A DNA stretch of 8,369 nt from Gammaproteobacteria bacterium (GCA_020445165.1 JAGRHE010000120.1:1-8369), one strand, 5' to 3'. Positions 1 through 6,955 are shown, counted from the first letter of the stretch. Numbers and translations: made by a program. The notes: a model not told the origin generated them from the letters alone.

Positions 1-679
1 CATACTTCTCGACCAGCGCCGGGTAGGCATCGCCAAACAGCGAGTCCGGCTTGACGCGTACGTTCTGACCGATGAAGTCACCCTTGAACAGGGCCACGTT
101 GGACAGCACCTCGTCTTCCCGGTAGGTGAATTCCCAGTGACCGACCATGACGTCCAGGCCGAGGATGTTCGAGGCCTCGACCATGTCGACGCCGCGCGTC
201 CACAGCGAGGTGCCGGATCCCTGCCACAGGTCACCACCATCGATGGTCAGCGTGTTCTCGCGCCCACCTGCCTGCTCGCGCAACATGTCGAGCAGGGTCT
301 TGACGTGGGCAAAGCCGCCGGTGCGGCCGTACTTGAGCGCCTCGGCGGTGAAGTCGAGGTAGGTGTAGGCGTACGCCTCGGGCGTGTTCGGCTTGAGCCC
401 CATCGCGTCGAGCAGCCTCTTGCCGACCAGGTGCGGCGGCCGGCCGAAGGCGTCACCGACGCCGAGGTTGACATTGGGCTCACGGAAGTAAACAGGCTGA
501 AGCTGCCCGTGGACGTCGGTGATATGCAACAAGCGCGCGGTGCCCTGCATCGGCAGCTTGTAGAAATCGTCCGGCATTGCAGGGCCACTGAAGGCCTTGC
601 TCGAGAGCATCGGTACGGCGCCTGCGGCAGCCCCCAGGCCCATCACCTTGAGAAAATCACGACGGTCGATCTTTGGCAT
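1..679 (-). CDS. soxB: SoxB thiosulfohydrolase, N-terminal part (cut by left window edge)
   Basis: SoxB is the periplasmic di-manganese enzyme of the Sox pathway that hydrolyses the terminal sulfone from S-thiosulfonated SoxY, releasing sulfate. The frame is open from ATG at 679 to the left edge: 226 complete codons of a protein usually about 560-590 residues long. It opens with a twin-arginine signal (D5-RRDFLK, then a Gly/Ala-rich hydrophobic run to about residue 31), as expected for a Tat-exported SoxB. Family blocks follow in order: HITDVHGQLQP (52-62; D55 and H57 are likely metal ligands), YFREPNVNLGVG (64-75), RPPHLVG (80-86), DGGDLWQGS (147-155; D150) and GHWEFTY (180-186; H181). These match the 5'-nucleotidase-like metallophosphatase core, and the REPNVN and RPPHLVG blocks are SoxB-specific. 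The next gene is divergent; no other sox gene is visible. The ribosome binding site is weak (GAGTGAG just upstream). Confidence 0.95.
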   Translation of the reverse strand, partial: MPKIDRRDFLKVMGLGAAAGAVPMLSSKAFSGPAMPDDFYKLPMQGTARLLHITDVHGQLQPVYFREPNVNLGVGDAFGRPPHLVGKRLLDAMGLKPNTPEAYAYTYLDFTAEALKYGRTGGFAHVKTLLDMLREQAGGRENTLTIDGGDLWQGSGTSLWTRGVDMVEASNILGLDVMVGHWEFTYREDEVLSNVALFKGDFIGQNVRVKPDSLFGDAYPALVEKY

Positions 680-877
680 TTCGCTCACTCGCTCGGTTGC
701 GTTGTTGTGAAAGTTTGGGCAGCCTTCGCTCCGCTGGAGGCCGCAGGATCAAGGCGTCGAAGTCTAACAACGCCGAGCCCGCGCCTCTAGTCGAAAACCC
801 TAATATGCAAAGCGACTTATGCGTTGCCTTGCGGCTTTCCACTTGCGTCAAGAACCTTCAAAGACGGGCCAAGCACA
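680..877. promoter_or_regulatory. Divergent intergenic region between soxB and the HupE/UreJ-like gene
   Basis: These 198 bases must hold the promoters of both divergent genes. A TAATAT hexamer at 801-806 resembles a -10 box for the rightward gene, but no convincing -35 partner lies 16-18 bases upstream. No clear sigma-70 pair or strong operator palindrome is visible for soxB. Open frames crossing this stretch on both strands have no family resemblance and look like chance. The call rests on gene arrangement more than on motifs. Confidence 0.4.
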
Positions 878-2023
878 ATGTTTATTCCCTGGCGCCCGTT
901 GCTGCTCCTGATCGCCTTGCTGGCGTTCTCGCCGACCCACGCGGACATCGTCAAACCTGCACTGATCGAGATCAGCGTGTTCGCCGAGGGCCGCTACCGA
1001 GTCGAAATCCGCGCCAGCATCGAGGCCCTGCTGACTGGCATCAACGCCCAGTACAAGGACACCCGCCAGGCACCGACGGCCGAGGAATACGATCGACTGC
1101 GCGAACTGGAGGCGCCGCAACTGATGGTCGAATTCGCGCCGTTTCGCACGCGCATGCTGCAGGCGGTCGAACTGCGCTTCGACGCTGAACAGGTGATCGG
1201 CGAGATCACTGAAGTCGACATTCCGGTGCCCGGCTACACCAAGGTCCCACGCATCAGCCTGATCGTGATCGAAGGCAGTGTGCCGCGCGGCGCAAAGTCG
1301 CTGACCTTCTACTATCCGGCCGCCTTCGGGGACAGCGCAGTGCGCGTGCGACAGGTCGACCAGGAGAAACAGCAATGGCACTGGTCAGGGTGGCAGTGGA
1401 TCCGCGATGACAGCGTCAGCGACCCGTTTTCGTTGACCGAGGTGATCAATCCACCGGGCTTCGTCGACGTGCTGCTCGAGTACACCGGTGCCGGATTCGA
1501 CCACATCATTCCGCGTGGTCTTGACCATATCCTGTTCGTGCTCGGACTGTTTCTGTTCAGCACCCGGATGCGCCCCCTGCTCTGGCAGGTAACCATGTTC
1601 ACAGTCGCGCATTCGATCACCCTGGCGCTGGCGATGACCGGCTACATCGAACTGCCGGCGCGTATCGTCGAGCCGCTGGTCGCGCTCTCGATTGCCTATG
1701 TCGGTGTCGAGAACCTGTGGCATCGCAGCCTGCACCGCAGCCGCCTGGTGCTGGTGTTTGCCTTCGGCCTGCTACATGGGCTGGGATTTGCCAGCTTGCT
1801 GGCCGACTTCGGCATGCCCGATGATGCGTTCGCCACGGCCCTGATCGCGTTCAACATCGGCGTAGAGATCGGCCAGTTGACGGTCATCCTGGCGGCGTTT
1901 CTGGCGGTGGGAATCTGGTTTGGCAGAAAGGACTACTATCGACAGCGTGTCGTGATCCCGGGCTCGCTGATCATCGCCGTCGTCGGTCTGTTCTGGACCT
2001 GGGAACGGCTCAGCCTGCAGTGA
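878..2023 (+). CDS. HupE/UreJ-type exported membrane protein, possible metal permease
   Basis: A 381-residue protein with a signal peptide (residues 1-22, ending in THA), a periplasmic domain of about 180 residues (23-205) and six hydrophobic segments from about 207 to 380. The membrane part carries the hallmarks of the HupE/UreJ_2 family: GLDHILFVLGLFLFS (214-228), WQVTMFTVAHSITLALA (236-252), VEPLVALSIAYVGVEN (264-279) and FGLLHGLGFASLL (296-308). Conserved charged residues H209, D216, H217, H245, E265, E278, H300 and E330 lie in or near the helices and could bind a metal. HupE and UreJ proteins are associated with nickel supply to hydrogenase and urease, but neither enzyme is here, so substrate and role are unknown. 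I chose ATG 878 because it puts the signal peptide at the N-terminus; a TTG at 824 would add 18 unlikely residues. No clear Shine-Dalgarno sequence precedes ATG 878. It ends 30 bases from the convergent gene. Confidence 0.85.
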   Translation: MFIPWRPLLLLIALLAFSPTHADIVKPALIEISVFAEGRYRVEIRASIEALLTGINAQYKDTRQAPTAEEYDRLRELEAPQLMVEFAPFRTRMLQAVELRFDAEQVIGEITEVDIPVPGYTKVPRISLIVIEGSVPRGAKSLTFYYPAAFGDSAVRVRQVDQEKQQWHWSGWQWIRDDSVSDPFSLTEVINPPGFVDVLLEYTGAGFDHIIPRGLDHILFVLGLFLFSTRMRPLLWQVTMFTVAHSITLALAMTGYIELPARIVEPLVALSIAYVGVENLWHRSLHRSRLVLVFAFGLLHGLGFASLLADFGMPDDAFATALIAFNIGVEIGQLTVILAAFLAVGIWFGRKDYYRQRVVIPGSLIIAVVGLFWTWERLSLQ

Positions 2024-2053
2024 GCCGGTCCGGTGACGCCAAGTTACGCGGGG

Positions 2054-4891
2054 CTAACCGCGGGCCACGCCCTGCGGCGCAGCCTCGTAGCTGAGCGCCG
2101 CAGCGTAGTCATCGAGCAGCATGGGCGGCGCGACGCCGTAGCCCTGGGCGTAGTCGACGCCGATCTCGCGCACCATCTCCAGCGTGCGTTCATCGACCAC
2201 GTATTCCGCGATGGTCTTCTTGCCGAGGAAATGACCGATCTCGTTGATCGATTTGACCACGGCAAAATCGTCGCGGTCGTTGGCGATGTCGCGCACGAAC
2301 ACGCCGTCGATCTTGAGCCAGTCGACCGGCAGTTCCTTCAGGTAGGAGTACGATGCCTGCCCGCTGCCGAAGTCGTCCAACGCGATCCTGCAGCCAAGAT
2401 TCTTGAGCCCGTGAATGATACCCGCCGCGGTCGACAGGCTCGCGACCGCGGACGTCTCTGTGACCTCGAAGCTGATCCATTCGGGCGCGACACCGGTGCG
2501 CTGGAACTGCTGGCGGACGAACTCGACGAAGCTGGCATCGCTGGCGGTCTGGCCGGACAGATTGACAGCGAGCCCGTGAATCATCGGCATCAGCTTGCGG
2601 TGTGCCGCGATCCAGTCGAACACGGTGCGGGTGACCCAGCGATCGACCGCGCGCATGCGCTTGTAGCGCTCGGCCGCATCGATGAACTCGGCAATCGAGA
2701 GACTCTCGTTGGCGGAACTGGCGACACCGAGCAGCACCTCCAGGTGCGGTGCAAGCCCGGCATCGGGCCGAACCGGCACAATCGGCTGACAACGCAGGCG
2801 CAGGTGGCCGTCAACCAGGGCCTCGTCCACCCGCGCCAGCCATTCCACGGAGTCACGCTGGCGCGCCATGTCCGGGTCATCGTCGCGGTACACGAATACC
2901 TGGTCACCACCGGCCTTCTTCGCCGCTGACAGCGCGTTCTCGACCGCCCGCGTGAGATCGCCGACCGCTTCACGCGCCAGGTCAAGGCTGGCCACACCGA
3001 TCGACAACTGCAGCGAGGTGTTGCGACCCTGCCAGTCGAACGGCATCGCGCGCACGGCTTCGAGCAGGCGAGCGGCCCAGTCCTGGGCCTGTTCGATCGC
3101 AAGCCCCGGCAGCAGCACCGCGAAGCGATCGGCACCGAGATGACCGACTGTCTTGGTGGCGGGACAGTTCTCGATCTGGTCCGACAATGCCACCAGCAGG
3201 CGGTCGCCGGTCGCATAGTCGTGCAGCTCGTTGATCACCTTGAACTGATCGACATCGATCCAAAGGAGGGCGCCGCTTTCGCCAGCTGCAACCGCCTTTT
3301 CCAGCGTGACCTGGAACTGCATGCGGCTCATCTGGCCGGTCAGCGAGTCCTTAACCGTCTGCTGCGACAGGCGCTGCTCCATCTCACCCAGCATGCGCCG
3401 CATGGCACGTTCGCTGAGCGGGCTGCCATCGACCGCCTCGATGCTGGCACGGCCCTGGGTGAGCGCCAGGGCCAATTCGCGCAGGGTCATGTCTTTTACG
3501 CGAACACCACGGTGATCGACCAGGGTGTACATCTCGCGGTTGGCGCGCATCCAGGCAACCCGCGTCACCTTGCTGTCACTCGATTCGAGCGTCACATGAT
3601 CGCCGAGCCGCAGCCCGCGACAGCGATCGATCGCGTCGCGCCAGGTGCTTTCGCTGATGTTCTCCGGTCGCTCCTCCAGGGCAGGTTTCTCCAGCTGCCG
3701 CTGGGTCGGCATCTGCAGCATGGGCACGGTGTCTACCGGTCCATTGAGTTCATTGCGCAGGCGGGTCTCGACCGCGTCGCGCCGAAAGGGGTCGACTGCC
3801 GTGGTCTCGAGCTGCTCGGCAATCCTCTGCGCCAGGCGCCGCCGGTCGCGCTCACCCTTGCCGGGGGCGAACGCCGCACCACCCAGGTGTTCGACCAGGC
3901 TGTCGAGCAATGCCAGCTGACGCTGGAACTCGCCGCGACCAGTCTCCGCATTCAACCACGCCAGTTCGAGGACAGCGCGCCAACCCACGTCGAGCAGTTC
4001 GGGCAGCAGGGCCGGCACGCGGCGACCGGCATAGCGGTGATCGATTTCGTTGGCCACGACCAGGCGTGCGCGGCGCACACGGTCACGCCCCTCACTGCCT
4101 TCGATGACGCGCTCGACGTTGCGCTGGTAGTCATTACTCTGGGTACGCGTCAGCGCATCGATGCCGGCTGCCGCCTGGCCGATGGTCTTGTCGTCGGGCT
4201 CACCGCGACCAAGGGGGCCGAGCAGTTCGTCGACCTGGCGGCGCAACTTCTCGGTCAGCTCATCTGCGGGCCGGGTAAAAAACTGCTGCAGGTGTCCGAG
4301 CTGATCGATGATGCTGCGCAGCGGGTGCCGGTCATTGTGGAAGAACTGCGGGTCGGCCGCGGCGTGATGCACCAGCGGCTGACCGATCAGGTCGACCCAG
4401 TTGCTGAGCCCGGGGTCATGGACCAGTTCCGCACTCAGGCCGCCCACCAGCGCTGCCGCCTGGCGTTCGCGCATGGCCCGTTCCTGGGCCAGAAGGGCCT
4501 GCAGGCGCTGCGGGTCGATCGTGACCGGCGCCGGCACGGTAGCCGGTTCGACGTTGGGTAACGCGGCTGACGCGGGCTCGGCGCCATCAGCGACCGACCC
4601 GGCGTCGTCTGGCGCCGCATCACCGTCGCTGGTCCTGCTGCCAATCCCCTTGACCGCACGCATCGCGCTGGCCACATCGCGCGCCGGCGCGCCGAGGCCA
4701 TCGAGGGTCGCATCGATCTCGTCGTATAGAACCGCCAGCGATTCGCTGAGCAGGTCGGCACAGGTCTCGAAAAGTATGCCGCGGGTGAACGCGCCCAGTT
4801 CGATTTCGCGCGCAACACCGGCCAGCGCATCGGTAAAGTTCTTCGGTTCGAACGGCACAACCAGCGATGCCGGGGAACTGTCCTCGCGCAA
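2054..4891 (-). CDS. Main part of split c-di-GMP protein: DUF1631 remainder, degenerate GGDEF, EAL
   Basis: A 945-codon frame that starts only at TTG 4891 and looks like the continuation of the gene upstream, broken by a frameshift. Residues 1 to about 500 are mostly helical and match DUF1631: the start (PFEPKNFTDALAGVAREIEL, 13-32) aligns with the middle of that family, not its N-terminus. An Ala/Pro-rich linker covers about 86-125. A GGDEF domain spans about 510-668: DSLTGQ (515-520) and IDVDQF (545-550) are kept, but the signature is GADRF (586-590), so cyclase activity is unlikely. An EAL domain spans about 683-935 with E718 (EVL), N777 (NLS), E809 (EVTE), D839-D840 (DDFGSG), K860 (KIDGVF), E896 and Q916. 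The Arg that usually follows EVLL is Gly722. It may therefore be a phosphodiesterase or a c-di-GMP receptor. No membrane segment is seen; it is probably cytoplasmic. A separate protein starting at the TTG is possible but would begin inside a domain. Confidence 0.85.
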   Translation of the reverse strand: MREDSSPASLVVPFEPKNFTDALAGVAREIELGAFTRGILFETCADLLSESLAVLYDEIDATLDGLGAPARDVASAMRAVKGIGSRTSDGDAAPDDAGSVADGAEPASAALPNVEPATVPAPVTIDPQRLQALLAQERAMRERQAAALVGGLSAELVHDPGLSNWVDLIGQPLVHHAAADPQFFHNDRHPLRSIIDQLGHLQQFFTRPADELTEKLRRQVDELLGPLGRGEPDDKTIGQAAAGIDALTRTQSNDYQRNVERVIEGSEGRDRVRRARLVVANEIDHRYAGRRVPALLPELLDVGWRAVLELAWLNAETGRGEFQRQLALLDSLVEHLGGAAFAPGKGERDRRRLAQRIAEQLETTAVDPFRRDAVETRLRNELNGPVDTVPMLQMPTQRQLEKPALEERPENISESTWRDAIDRCRGLRLGDHVTLESSDSKVTRVAWMRANREMYTLVDHRGVRVKDMTLRELALALTQGRASIEAVDGSPLSERAMRRMLGEMEQRLSQQTVKDSLTGQMSRMQFQVTLEKAVAAGESGALLWIDVDQFKVINELHDYATGDRLLVALSDQIENCPATKTVGHLGADRFAVLLPGLAIEQAQDWAARLLEAVRAMPFDWQGRNTSLQLSIGVASLDLAREAVGDLTRAVENALSAAKKAGGDQVFVYRDDDPDMARQRDSVEWLARVDEALVDGHLRLRCQPIVPVRPDAGLAPHLEVLLGVASSANESLSIAEFIDAAERYKRMRAVDRWVTRTVFDWIAAHRKLMPMIHGLAVNLSGQTASDASFVEFVRQQFQRTGVAPEWISFEVTETSAVASLSTAAGIIHGLKNLGCRIALDDFGSGQASYSYLKELPVDWLKIDGVFVRDIANDRDDFAVVKSINEIGHFLGKKTIAEYVVDERTLEMVREIGVDYAQGYGVAPPMLLDDYAAALSYEAAPQGVARG

Positions 4892-5645
4892 CGCGCGCGA
4901 TACGCGCCCCGATGGTCGCCAGGCGCGGGCGAAACTTGCGTTCGAGCAGAGTCGCGGTGCGCGAGGCCTCGAGCCAGCGCTCGAACTCGACGGTATCGAT
5001 CAGTTTCAGCTCGCCCGGTACCACGTTCGATTCATCGCCAGCCGTCGGCGTGACCGCGTTCGCAGTGACCGCGCGCACCAGGCTGTCCTGTCCACGCAGA
5101 CGTTCCAATGCGTTCATGTCACCGTAGACCTGCTGTCGCTCGGTGTCGGACGAGACGCGGTCGACGGTTTCGACGAGTACATCGAGGGTCTGGTTGACGA
5201 CCTCACGCAGCATGCCCGGCAGCAGACCCTGGGCCGCTTCGGCGATCTTGACCACGCAATCGCCCTTGGCGATTTTTGCATTGCGACCGGCGGGTTCGTT
5301 CTGCTGCCGCGCGTAACGATCGTGTCGGGCAAGGACCTCGACGATCAGGTTCGAGGGTTTCGCGAACTCGATGCCCAGGTAGTTGCCATGCAACCAGGCA
5401 ATGGATGACTTGATCGTGATCGGACGTCTGCCGGCGTGGGTCAGAAGATGGGTCTGCAGGCGTGCCGGCTGGCCAACCTCGAACAGGTCTTCGGCCACCT
5501 CGCCCGCCTTGAGCGAAAGCAACATGCCACCGCTGCAATAGTCGCGCACCAGGCATTGCACGGGACGAGCGTCACCGGCCGCAATTGTTGCCGGCAGCTT
5601 GATCTCGAACCTTTCGTAGCGTCGCCGTTCCGCCGGATTCGTCAT
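4620..5645 (-). CDS. Upstream part of the split c-di-GMP protein: PilZ domain and start of DUF1631
   Basis: From ATG 5645 this frame encodes a PilZ domain (about residues 5-100). PilZ binds c-di-GMP through an RxxxR motif, here RRYER (8-12), and a second motif, here DYCSGG (35-40), which has Cys where Ser is usual. The domain closes with LGIEF (90-94). DUF1631 begins at about residue 130 (LLPGMLREVV, then a helix rich in acidic and Gln residues) and runs to about residue 251. From there to the stop at 4620 the translation turns into Arg/Cys-rich text with no family resemblance, while the other frame continues DUF1631. Only about 4893-5645 is thus true coding sequence, and the rest is a read-through tail. 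A GTG at 5699 would add 18 residues before PilZ; ATG 5645 is preferred because the PilZ motif follows at once. GGAAG abuts this ATG and is too close to be a good ribosome binding site. Confidence 0.75.
   Translation of the reverse strand: MTNPAERRRYERFEIKLPATIAAGDARPVQCLVRDYCSGGMLLSLKAGEVAEDLFEVGQPARLQTHLLTHAGRRPITIKSSIAWLHGNYLGIEFAKPSNLIVEVLARHDRYARQQNEPAGRNAKIAKGDCVVKIAEAAQGLLPGMLREVVNQTLDVLVETVDRVSSDTERQQVYGDMNALERLRGQDSLVRAVTANAVTPTAGDESNVVPGELKLIDTVEFERWLEASRTATLLERKFRPRLATIGARIARVARGQFPGIAGCAVRTEELYRCAGRCCARNRTGRVHPRHTFRDLCRPAQRIAGGSIRRDRCDPRWPRRAGARCGQRDACGQGDWQQDQRR
4883..4907 (-). other. Apparent frameshift site within DUF1631
   Basis: On the minus strand the upper frame reads ATC GCG CGC GTT GCG CGA, and the lower frame picks up as TTG CGC GAG GAC, one base further on. 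Removing one G (position 4892) gives ATC GCG CGC TTG CGC GAG GAC (IARLRED) and joins the two halves into a continuous protein of about 1,196 residues with PilZ, DUF1631, GGDEF and EAL in one chain. The surrounding alternating CG run is a typical place for an indel or a sequencing error. The exact base cannot be fixed from one sequence. Confidence 0.7.
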
Positions 5646-5929
5646 CTTCCGACCGCGGCCCCCGGCACTTCCCTTGTCTTCATGTCGCGTGTTCCGCACA
5701 CAATCCGTCTGCTGTATGTTCAGGATGTGATAGCGTCCGTGGGCGCAAGAAGTTTACCCGGACGCATTGCAGCCGTGCCGTGCCGACCGATTCCTCTTTG
5801 CGGGTGATCGCGGTGGCATCAGGCTGGTGGCGGCAATGGCGGTGCCCGCCCCGCCGGCTGTCATCCCGGTCACAAGGCAGCGGGCCGCTGCAGACGAATA
5901 CGATTCCCTGAACTGCCGGGAGGCCGGTG
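5646..5929. promoter_or_regulatory. Divergent intergenic region before the c-di-GMP gene and the five-cysteine gene
   Basis: These 284 bases separate two divergent genes and should hold both promoters. Frames crossing it on either strand (for example from 5767 rightward, or leftward from 6123) lack family resemblance and ribosome binding sites. I looked for sigma-70 pairs, a tRNA and riboswitch-like conserved boxes and found none I can support. The only clear signal is the ribosome binding site at its right end. Confidence 0.35.
5918..5923 (+). promoter_or_regulatory. Ribosome binding site GGGAGG, sets start at 5930
   Basis: GGGAGG lies six bases before ATG 5930, near-ideal spacing. A GTG at 5927 in the same frame would leave only three bases, so ATG 5930 is preferred. 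Confidence 0.7.
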
Positions 5930-6340
5930 ATGAAATGTCCATTTGCCGCACTACTCGCTGCCGGCGTCGGCCGCTGTCCGAAGGCGGTCGAGGTGGTCAG
6001 GCGCGGCGGATCCGAGTACGACTGCAGCGAAGCGGTCGCCTGGCAACGCTGCGTGCCGCTGCAACAGCATCTGCTGACATTGGGCCTGGCCGCACTCGGC
6101 CATGTCGATGACCTCGGGGCCACACCGAAAAGTGTTTACGACCGGGTGATGCTGGGCGGCTTGTGCGGTATCGCCGAATTGCTGCCGGACGAGCCGCGCC
6201 CGGCCGTCGACGGCGACATCGGCGGCCTGGTCGAAGCTGCCTACGCCCGCTTCCAGGAGCCTCGGCTGCTACCCGCGGACAGCCTGGTGCGCAGCATCGA
6301 ACAGACGCAATTACCGCGCCGGCGTAACAGCCGCCGCTGA
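5930..6340 (+). CDS. Hypothetical 136-residue five-cysteine protein
   Basis: I do not recognise a named family. The protein has no signal peptide or membrane segment and is probably cytoplasmic. It has cysteines at 3, 16, 32, 41 and 79; the first four (C-x12-C-x15-C-x8-C) fall in a compact N-terminal block with conserved-looking text, MKCPFA, VVRRGGSEYDC (22-32) and AWQRC (37-41). The spacing would suit a metal or Fe-S site, but that is inference. The middle (P66-K-S-V to GGL at 76-78) looks like a second conserved block, followed by a helical C-terminus ending in a basic tail (RRRNSRR). The coding case rests on a strong ribosome binding site, a coherent composition across the frame, and flanks free of competing genes. 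It stands alone on its strand: the c-di-GMP gene is divergent and the DsrE gene converges 31 bases after its stop. Confidence 0.7.
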   Translation: MKCPFAALLAAGVGRCPKAVEVVRRGGSEYDCSEAVAWQRCVPLQQHLLTLGLAALGHVDDLGATPKSVYDRVMLGGLCGIAELLPDEPRPAVDGDIGGLVEAAYARFQEPRLLPADSLVRSIEQTQLPRRRNSRR

Positions 6341-6371
6341 CGCTCGGATTCGTGCGACCGGTCGGCCAGCC

Positions 6372-6839
6372 CTACAGACGGATCCGGGTGTAGCCGAGGG
6401 CTACGTAGTCGTTGATCTGGGCCGGCCCCGACGGCGAGACGTCGACGAAATCGGCGAAATCCGCTTCCGTATGTCCATACCAGCCGGCGTGTGCGCCGCA
6501 CACGTGCAGACCGATGTCGTCATCGATCAAGGACTTCGCCTGTGCATGGATTGGTGCCAGCGGCTCCCGTTCCGACTTCAACAGGCCGAACTGCTCCTGC
6601 CCGTGACTGACCACAACGATCGGCAGGCCGGGAAACCTGGCACGCAGCCGGGTGGCGATCTCGCGCACCCGGGGCAATGCCCATTCCAGGGCCGCTGTCT
6701 CGCCCTCGACGATCTCGATCACGACGCCGTCCGGGGCCTGGTCGGCAGCCAGCAGCCTTTCCAGGCCGGCGGCATTGGCAGCCACGAGAAACGTGGCAAG
6801 CGTCAGTAGCAATCCAGTGAACAGGCTTGCGGGGCGCAT
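6372..6839 (-). CDS. DsrE-family protein with a signal peptide
   Basis: A 155-residue protein. Residues 1-24 form a signal peptide (MRPASLFTGLLLTLATFLVAANAA), suggesting export to the periplasm. The rest is a single DsrE/DsrF-like domain: a first beta strand (VVIEIVEGE, 39-47), a helix (LPRVREIATRL), a second strand ending in VVVSHG (75-80), the HVCGAHA segment with C114 (112-118), and the C-terminal pattern VDVSPSGPAQINDYVALGY (132-150). C114 sits where family members often carry a sulfur-binding Cys. Cytoplasmic DsrE-type proteins relay persulfide sulfur; what an exported one does is not established. ATG 6839 is chosen because it places the signal peptide first. ATG 6947 or 6887 would add 36 or 16 residues in front of it, and none of the three has a clear ribosome binding site. 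It lies 137 bases downstream of the P460 gene on the same strand, so co-transcription is possible. Confidence 0.8.
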   Translation of the reverse strand: MRPASLFTGLLLTLATFLVAANAAGLERLLAADQAPDGVVIEIVEGETAALEWALPRVREIATRLRARFPGLPIVVVSHGQEQFGLLKSEREPLAPIHAQAKSLIDDDIGLHVCGAHAGWYGHTEADFADFVDVSPSGPAQINDYVALGYTRIRL

Positions 6840-6916
6840 GCGGGTGTACCGGGTGGGCGACCAGTCAGCTGGCACTGCCGACAGCATAGCGTCATGGCTG
6901 CCGACCCCGCAAAGAG

Positions 6917-6940
6917 CCGGCGCCTGGCACAATGCGCCGG
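6917..6940 (-). terminator. GC-rich inverted repeat between the P460 and DsrE genes, weak terminator candidate
   Basis: CCGGCGC (6917-6923) and GCGCCGG (6934-6940) can form a 7-bp all-GC stem with a 10-base loop. In minus-strand RNA the stem is followed by CUCUUU, a short and interrupted U-rich stretch. It could terminate or attenuate transcription leaving the P460 gene, but in GC-rich DNA such stems also arise by chance. Confidence 0.3.
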
Positions 6941-6955
6941 TCGGCATTCACCGGA

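Noticed and set aside
763..769. GTCTAAC resembling the outer box of an integron attC site
   Set aside because: No matching GTTRRRY partner and no paired inner boxes at attC spacing on either side; a single heptamer is chance.
824..877. Upstream TTG start for the HupE/UreJ-like protein
   Set aside because: It would add 18 polar residues before the signal peptide and has no ribosome binding site; ATG 878 gives a normal signal peptide.
2033..2929. Open frame of 298 codons on the plus strand after the HupE-like gene
   Set aside because: It is antisense to the EAL domain, whose motifs are unmistakable on the other strand.
3140..4561. Long open frame (473 codons) on the plus strand
   Set aside because: It lies entirely antisense to the DUF1631/GGDEF part of the c-di-GMP gene, has no family resemblance or ribosome binding site, and is of the kind that GC-rich genes produce on the opposite strand.
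5700..5929. Possible cobalamin or other riboswitch upstream of the five-cysteine gene
   Set aside because: GC-rich hairpin-forming text is present, but I could not find the ordered conserved boxes of a cobalamin riboswitch or another class on either strand.
5680..6123. Open frame of 147 codons on the minus strand
   Set aside because: It is antisense to the start of the five-cysteine gene, has a low-complexity Ser/Arg/Cys-rich translation and no ribosome binding site.
6355..6364. 10-bp palindrome CGACCGGTCG between the convergent genes ending at 6340 and 6372
   Set aside because: It has no loop or U-tract and is short for GC-rich DNA, so it cannot be called a terminator.
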